From contig JAKSZP010002707.1 in NCBI GenBank assembly GCA_022478985.1, forward strand, positions 124,001-188,000: DNA of 64,000 nt. The letters run 5' to 3'. A program made the translations under genes and the position numbers. The notes below the pieces were generated by a model, which saw only the letters and a list, made by a program, of their open reading frames with translations, was not told where the DNA came from and made no database searches. Below are positions 59,860-64,000 of this stretch, one piece after another. Numbering within the stretch: the first letter of the stretch is position 1; the number at the start of each line of letters is the position of its first letter. This stretch comes from Massospora cicadina. Taxonomy: Eukaryota > Entomophthoromycota > Entomophthoromycetes > Entomophthorales > Entomophthoraceae.

Positions 59860-60059
59860 TCACCCCTCGCTAGAAAAAGACCCCTCCCCAAAGAGGGGCC
59901 CCATAGTTGAAGGCCACTACGTTGAGGGCTTTCTGGGGCGAGTTGCCTTGAGCCCCAGGAAAATTAGCCTGGATAAAATCTGGGCCCCTCGAGGAAATGA
60001 CAAATGGTGAGAGCAAATCAGGACTGGGCTGCCAGAATCAGTCCACCTGGCACGAGGAT

Positions 60060-60345
60060 GCACGCCCAGCATGTGGCTGTGTTGCGCCCTCTCCCAGGCT
60101 TCCATTAGTGGTGGTCTTCACATCCTGACTGAGAAAGAGCTTTTGCCAAGGAAACATGAGAGGGATGCACGGTTCAGTGTGGCTGAATGGCCCCAGCCCA
60201 AGACCGCATGCCTATCACTTGGCTGAGTTGCGCCCCCTCCCAAGTTCCCATTGGCGATGGTCTTTCCATCCTGACTGGGAAGGCGCTTTCACCAAGAAAA
60301 TGCGAGAGGAGTGCGCGGTGCAGTGTGGTTGGACGTCCAACCCCT
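60060..60345. repeat. Imperfect internal tandem repeat in the mini LTR element
   Basis: Two units of about 146 bp are recognisable by GTTGCGCCCTCTCCCAGG at 60081 and GTTGCGCCCCCTCCCAAG at 60227, with alignable sequence on both sides. They make up much of the short internal domain. Confidence 0.7.
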
Positions 60346-60589
60346 TTCAGGGCGGACCATCCACAGGTGAAGGAGCCCTTCTGGGGCAGGTCCCCTCAGT
60401 GCTGCCAAAATCCTGGTGGGCGGGAGGGCTCGCCAGGAAATTAAACTGACAGTCACTTCAGATCCAGGGTTGGCCATCAGTCACCAGCTCCCTTCGGTGC
60501 TGGTTCCTCAACAACTGGGACCAAGTGACCACTGAGGTCAGACCAAACTGGGGATTGGCAGCATGCAGTGCACAACGACTTCAGAATAA

Positions 60590-61163
60590 TGTAACGGGCA
60601 GAAAAACCCCAGTTCTGACCACCATATAATTGAACAATTTTTTGGTGCACCAACAGTCAACTGAAGAAGCCTAACTGAGTAAGGAGAGGTTTGGGGCACT
60701 GACAGCACCAAACATTCACCTAATATTGGTTATACCAAATCCTCTGGGGGGATTGGTCCAAAATCAACCTACACAAAAAACTCCTCTACGAGAGAAAAGA
60801 CCAACAGGTAAGTGAGGTATGCAAACCCTGAATCACATTTACTTTATTCTGGATAATAAAACGACCTTCCAACCAGAGCTCATCTGGGGAGCAACTGACA
60901 ATGCTCCCCAGGAAAGTGACATGTTAGGATAAGAATTCCAAAGTGAATTTTGGAATGGGCAGGCGCGCCTTATAAGGCAGCGCTTTGGGGGCCTCACCTG
61001 AGTTATTGATTAGGCTCACAGCCTAATATACAACTTATGCGAGGCACAACCCAGCGCCCAAGATGACCAAACCAAAAATTAAACTTAAAAACGAATTGTC
61101 TCAAATTCAGAAAATCCAAAGTTGGGCCAATATGCAACAATCAAGTCTAACTCGACTGTTACA
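60590..61163 (-). repeat. Right LTR of the mini LTR element
   Basis: 574 bp, starting TGTAACGGGCAG and ending CGACTGTTACA, followed by ATGTC, the target duplication. Confidence 0.9.
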
Positions 61164-61455
61164 ATGTCAGCACTTTGGCAGTGAAGCTGGTCCTCTAGGG
61201 TGGTCAGGCAAGTCTCAAACCCTCAATAAGTTTGCTCCAGCTGAGAGATGTGAGCATTGGTAAGCTCATCAAAAATACTCAAGTTGCCCATTTCATCCAA
61301 TAGGGCATCAATGGAGACCCTAGGGTTAAGGGGGACTCCATCCATTCAGAGTTTGCATCCTTCAGCTACATTCCAAATTTGATCACGTAAAGCAGCCAAG
61401 ACTGTTGTCACATCCTTCCACCAGGGGTCCTCAGGGTCAGCAGCAGTGGGAGCCA

Positions 61456-61545
61456 AGTGACCTGGGGGCCCAGGGGGACCACGGGGACCCTCTGGCCCTT
61501 TAGGCCCCTCACGCCCCACATGGCCTTCAAGCCCCCTAGGACCTT
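61456..61545 (-). other. Collagen-like Gly-X-Y stretch encoded in gypsy D gag
   Basis: The minus strand encodes ten consecutive triplets with Gly in the first position (GPR GLE GHV GRE GPK GPE GPR GPP GPP GHL). It is in frame with the downstream Gag reading through WWKDVTTVLAALR. Collagen-like repeats form triple helices in other proteins; in a gypsy Gag this is unusual. The stretch has no stop, while neighbouring parts do. Confidence 0.75.
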
Positions 61546-61601
61546 TAGGACATTCACCTCTAGATGGGTAGTCATGAGAGGCCAGCTCCCAATAGTGTTG
61601 A

Positions 61602-61707
61602 TGTAGGATCTGTACCAGATCCTTGACTTGAAAAAGGCGTTGATTACAAGTTGTTGTAGGATCTGTACCAGATCCTTGACTTGAAAAAGGCGTTGATTAC
61701 AAGTCGT
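61602..61707 (-). repeat. 53-bp tandem duplication in gypsy D gag
   Basis: Two essentially identical 53-bp units start at GTAGGATCTGTACC (61603 and 61656). Because 53 is not a multiple of three, the second unit shifts the Gag frame. It looks like a single recent duplication, not an old repeat. Confidence 0.85.
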
Positions 61708-62191
61708 TTTGAGGTGTTAGATAATCTGACGTAGCTCATCCTCAAGATAACTGAAAAACCCACTAACACCATTACCTGATCTCAGACTTCATTGACTAGC
61801 CATCAATTATCAATTATGGCCTCATATTTGTCATGAACGAAAGAGGAGGCTGCATTATAAAAATTTACAAGGTGGGTCTGTAGGGCCTGGGTGAGCCCCA
61901 GTTGTCGTGAGACTTCCTGATGGTGCAACTCAACCAGTTGGATTAGGTGATGGATAACAAGGTGAACAAAGTGGCGGAGGACCTGAAGCTATACCTCCTC
62001 ATGCCTCATGTCGCTGACGCCCCTACCCCTATGTTGTCTGCCATTGTCCGCCAGCTAAAGTGGGCGCTGGACAAAAGTTTCCCCAAAGCTTCCTCGCCTT
62101 CTGATATGGCTTCCTAGGCTGATAACCTAGGGGCTATATTAGGATTTTTTTTAATTTATGATAATCCTTTGTCTGGCCCATTTGCAAATAA

Positions 62192-62250
62192 AGATGCGTG
62201 GCGGCTCCCCCTTTTGGGTTGGGCACCACTAGTGCTAAAAAACAAAGTGG
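62192..62250 (+). mobile_element. Ultra-short retroposon, copy 5 (degraded)
   Basis: CTCCCCCTTTTGGGTTGGG, then CACCACTAGTGCTA and an A-run (about 62206-62244) match the family. The flanks (GCGTGGCGG and AAGTGGTGG) look like a decayed target duplication but are not identical, so this copy is probably older. It lies in the leader of gypsy D. Confidence 0.6.
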
Positions 62251-62629
62251 TGGAGGTAACGTTTGGGGCTCAATGTGAGTTCTGCTGGCGGCAGCTGGGC
62301 TGAGCTGTAGAGGTCCCGCATAGTAGAGGGAATGGATGAGGCGTGGGAACAACCAGTGCGGGCACCCGCAGAGTAGATGCCATTTATCAGTTGTTTATGA
62401 CATCGTTAAGGTTCTCATATTGAAGTTGGTACTGACTCCCATCAATAGAAGGCATGGTGAACTGGAAAGTGGCTCAAAATTTCTTATATTTCAGGTTGAG
62501 TGGCCAGTATTTCATGCTGCAAGGTATTAACCCAATGGGCAACACTTCTTGAATGACCAGCAGCTTGGTCTTCTGGGCTGCTAGTATTTTCCATAGTAAT
62601 AGATGTTTTCACTTGGGACAGCTTGGAGC

Positions 62630-62647
62630 CCCCTGTAATGAGCACCA
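62630..62647 (-). other. Primer binding site of gypsy element D
   Basis: On the minus strand TGGTGCTCATTACAGGGG begins four bases after the 5' LTR. The first ten bases fit TGGYRCTCAT, as in gypsy A, and the site resembles TGATGCTTTATGACAGG of the element at 17839-20208. Confidence 0.65.
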
Positions 62648-62651
62648 CTCT

Positions 62652-63062
62652 TGTCAGCGCTACAGTTCTCTAGACTGGTGCTGAGGTCTGAGGTGGCTCA
62701 AAGCTGCTATTTTGCAGAAAAGGTCAAGGAGGAAGCGAAAGTTAGGTAAGATATCAAATAATTTATTAGGCTTAGAAGAATTTGATATTTATAGGGTGTG
62801 TTGGGACTTGGTGCCTCAGAGATTGTCAGGGCCTCATCCGTTCAGGATTTTACTGATCTTCTGGAATGGCCTCCTCATGTGCATCCTCAATGGATTGTGT
62901 CACCCACCTGACAGAATTGGTGGAAACGCCACCCCACGTGACTCAGGAATTGGGGAGGGGGTTTCTGAAGCCGATTCACCTTAGGTAGGTTTAGAAACTG
63001 ATTTGGTACATCTCAATCTGGAAGTGGGGAATTCAATTCGATTGTTATCATGAATTCCAACA
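62652..63062 (-). repeat. 5' LTR of gypsy element D
   Basis: 411 bp, aligned with 54326-54740. Plus-strand ends TGTCAGCGCTACAG and ATTCCAACA. Confidence 0.92.
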
Positions 63063-63067
63063 ATGTT

Positions 63068-64000
63068 CAAGAAGAAGTATAACCCCTATGCCCAAAACAG
63101 GGCAAAATGACTTTAAACCTTGAACTTACCAAAGTTTGATAGGGATGAAAATGTTCACTCTTTTCCAAACTATTAGAAAAAGCAATGCGGGGAGCATCAG
63201 ACCATTCAAAAGGATCAGCGCTGATTAACTCACTCAATGCCCACAGCTGTAACCTCATTATGCCCTATTTGGGTGATGATTGGTTTATATGGATGCCAAA
63301 ATTGCAGTATCAAAAAAATTTGAAGGGCCTGGAAAATTAGAGGCATAAAAACAAGAGCCCCTAAATATTGAATTTAAGCAATTGAGACTATAAAGGACTT
63401 TAGATTGGTGTATCCCCCCTTTAGGTTGGGACCACCTAGTGCTAAAAAAAGATACTATAAAGGACTTTGTAGACAGATTTTTCCATGAGGCACAAATATT
63501 GCTCAGGTGCAACGCATTAGATAAGTTTGATGTTAAGATTGAAATGGAACATTCAGTTATGCCCTACCGTGAACTGCACCATGTCATGATATCTGCATTC
63601 AATGGAGAAATGGAAACCCAAAAACTTACCAATTACTTGAGAATCTGTTACCATAGTTTTGAAACTTCTAATAAGCTCAAGGACCAGCAAAAATTCTGAT
63701 CTTTGGGCCCAAAAAGCAACACTCTGTCCAATCATGGGAAAATTTCTGAGCTACAAAACAAAAATTCGAGCAAAAGCAGCAAACAGGGCATATTACATAC
63801 CACAAATGTGTTTGAAAGAGGCATTTTGCTATCTAATGCTACAGAAGGTCTGATAAAAAGCCTGGGGTTAACATGCTCTAGAAATCAACAGAACAGTGAG
63901 GTGGGAAAAGAGCAGTTGGAGTAGAGGCGGAATGCTCTAACTCCATCAATTTATAAGCCATTCCAACTGACCCTAGCGAACTCTTTAGGGCCAAAGATGT
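63068..64000 (+). pseudogene. Gypsy C gag, capsid part, cut by the window end
   Basis: Plus-strand reading FDRDENVHSFSKLLEKAMRG, then SALINSLNAHSCNLIMPYLG (63130-63280), matches the gypsy A capsid FDKNGSITIFVNCFEMAMHR...INCLDEWSIELIMPHI. After an ultra-short insertion, the frame at 63439-63699 continues TIKDFVDRFFHEAQILLR and NYLRICYHSFETSNKL. The gene runs on to the window end with stops. Confidence 0.8.
63387..63468 (+). mobile_element. Ultra-short retroposon, copy 6 (52-bp insert with 15-bp target duplications)
   Basis: ACTATAAAGGACTTT occurs at 63387-63401 and 63454-63468. The 52-bp insert reads AGATTGGTGTAT, a C-run, TTTAGGTTGGGACCACCTAG, TGCTA, an A-run and GAT. Without the insert and one target copy the gag reads IETIKDFVDRFF, equivalent to DEAIDKFVDF of gypsy A, so the empty site can be inferred from the sequence. 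Confidence 0.87.

Larger units (their letters stand above)
59278..61168 (-). mobile_element. Mini LTR element (TRIM type) inserted in gypsy D gag
   Basis: Two LTRs of about 575 bp (59283-59859 and 60590-61163) enclose only 730 bp without coding potential. The element is flanked by identical ATGTC at 59278-59282 and 61164-61168. Gag coding resumes directly outside. LTR ends are TGTAAC...GTTACA. A purine tract (minus-strand AGCGAGGGGTGAA) beside the left LTR suggests minus orientation, but I see no clear primer binding site. Terminal repeats in miniature without genes are mobilised by autonomous relatives, which I cannot identify. Confidence 0.9.
58480..62120 (-). pseudogene. Gypsy D gag, broken and interrupted
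   Basis: From right to left: a helical leader (QLVELHHQEVSRQLGLTQAL near 61900), a 53-bp duplication, ten collagen-like GXY triplets (61456-61545), a conserved-looking WWKDVTTVLAALRDQIWNVA, coiled-coil sequence, the mini LTR insertion (59278-61168), a capsid region (IPSQESIASFLYAYESSLEE, then HIHSCLDSTALEIMTPHLKE near 58900-59050), and a zinc-knuckle remnant CTYCNGFRHSAKNL near 58490 that lacks the last Cys. Gag forms the particle that packages the element RNA. The reading resumes in frame on both sides of the mini element. Confidence 0.8.
54321..63067 (-). mobile_element. Ty3/gypsy element D, minus strand, with LTRs and target duplication, inactive
   Basis: LTRs at 54326-54740 and 62652-63062 are flanked by ACGTT (54321-54325) and ATGTT (63063-63067), a target duplication with one CpG-to-TpG change. 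Inside, from right to left: primer binding site, gag with a collagen-like stretch, protease, reverse transcriptase, RNase H, integrase and a polypurine tract. It is inserted in the gag of element C. Its own gag is interrupted by the mini LTR element at 59278-61168, and an ultra-short retroposon lies in its leader near 62206. Confidence 0.92.
52560..64000 (+). mobile_element. Ty3/gypsy element C (outer element of the nest), cut by the window end
   Basis: Gag-type coding sequence on the plus strand at 52560-54320 resumes at 63068, after the complete minus-strand gypsy D, and runs to the window end. The two parts join across the ACGTT/ATGTT target duplication of D. Pol and the 3' LTR would lie beyond 64000. 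Confidence 0.7.

Noticed and set aside
61950..62117. A 55-codon plus-strand ORF (MDNKVNKVAEDLKLY...) antisense to gypsy D.
   Set aside because: The opposite strand carries the Gag leader reading (LIQLVELHHQEV and an upstream helical segment), so this is most likely its mirror frame.
1..64000. Search by eye for CRISPR arrays, rRNA, telomere repeats and bacterial operons.
   Set aside because: No regularly spaced short repeats, no rRNA-like long conserved GC-rich stretch, no tandem telomere motif and no gene clusters of bacterial type were seen.

Overview
This is a transposon-dominated stretch of a eukaryotic, most probably fungal, nuclear genome. The evidence is one spliced gene for a fungal-type (INO4-like) basic helix-loop-helix regulator with a 46-nt intron, surrounded by Ty3/gypsy LTR retrotransposons, non-LTR (LINE) retrotransposons, short non-autonomous elements and long AT-rich blocks without coding signal. 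I see no bacterial-type operon, rRNA, CRISPR array or intact tRNA gene, and I cannot name the species.

Layout. 1-2690 AT-rich. 2691-9330 a nearly complete, decayed LINE on the minus strand. 9331-10785 AT-rich. 10786-16375 poorly resolved transposon debris. 16376-21430 a second LINE (plus strand), split inside its reverse transcriptase by a 2.37-kb LTR element (17839-20208). 21866-27830 a minus-strand chromodomain-type gypsy element (chromovirus) with both LTRs, carrying a 5'-truncated third LINE copy (about 26390-27371). 27831-33600 AT-rich, with two tRNA-like SINE-type units. 33914-34941 the bHLH gene, followed to about 37600 by a GC- and CpG-richer block with no convincing ORF. 37600-39673 AT-rich. 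39674-47064 a complete but inactivated plus-strand gypsy element with a perfect 5-bp target duplication. 47065-48590 debris. 48600-50720 remnant of a related minus-strand gypsy element. 50721-52417 unresolved. 52560-64000 a three-level nest: a plus-strand gypsy gag (cut by the window end) holds a complete minus-strand gypsy element (54321-63067), whose gag holds a 1.88-kb mini LTR element (59278-61168).

No transposon protein is intact. Many stops sit where related copies have Arg, Trp or Gln, as expected from C-to-T decay, much of it at CpG. The bHLH gene is the only plausible functional protein gene, and even it needs an unresolved second splice or frame change.

The most unusual observation is a family of very short insertions (17-52 bp) at 503, 30309, 32605, 52435, about 62206 and 63402. 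They share the same 3' end (TAGTACTA or a variant, then an A-run), are truncated to different points at the 5' side, and five of the six are flanked by perfect 13-17-bp target duplications. They look like ultra-short retroposons; I do not recognise the family.
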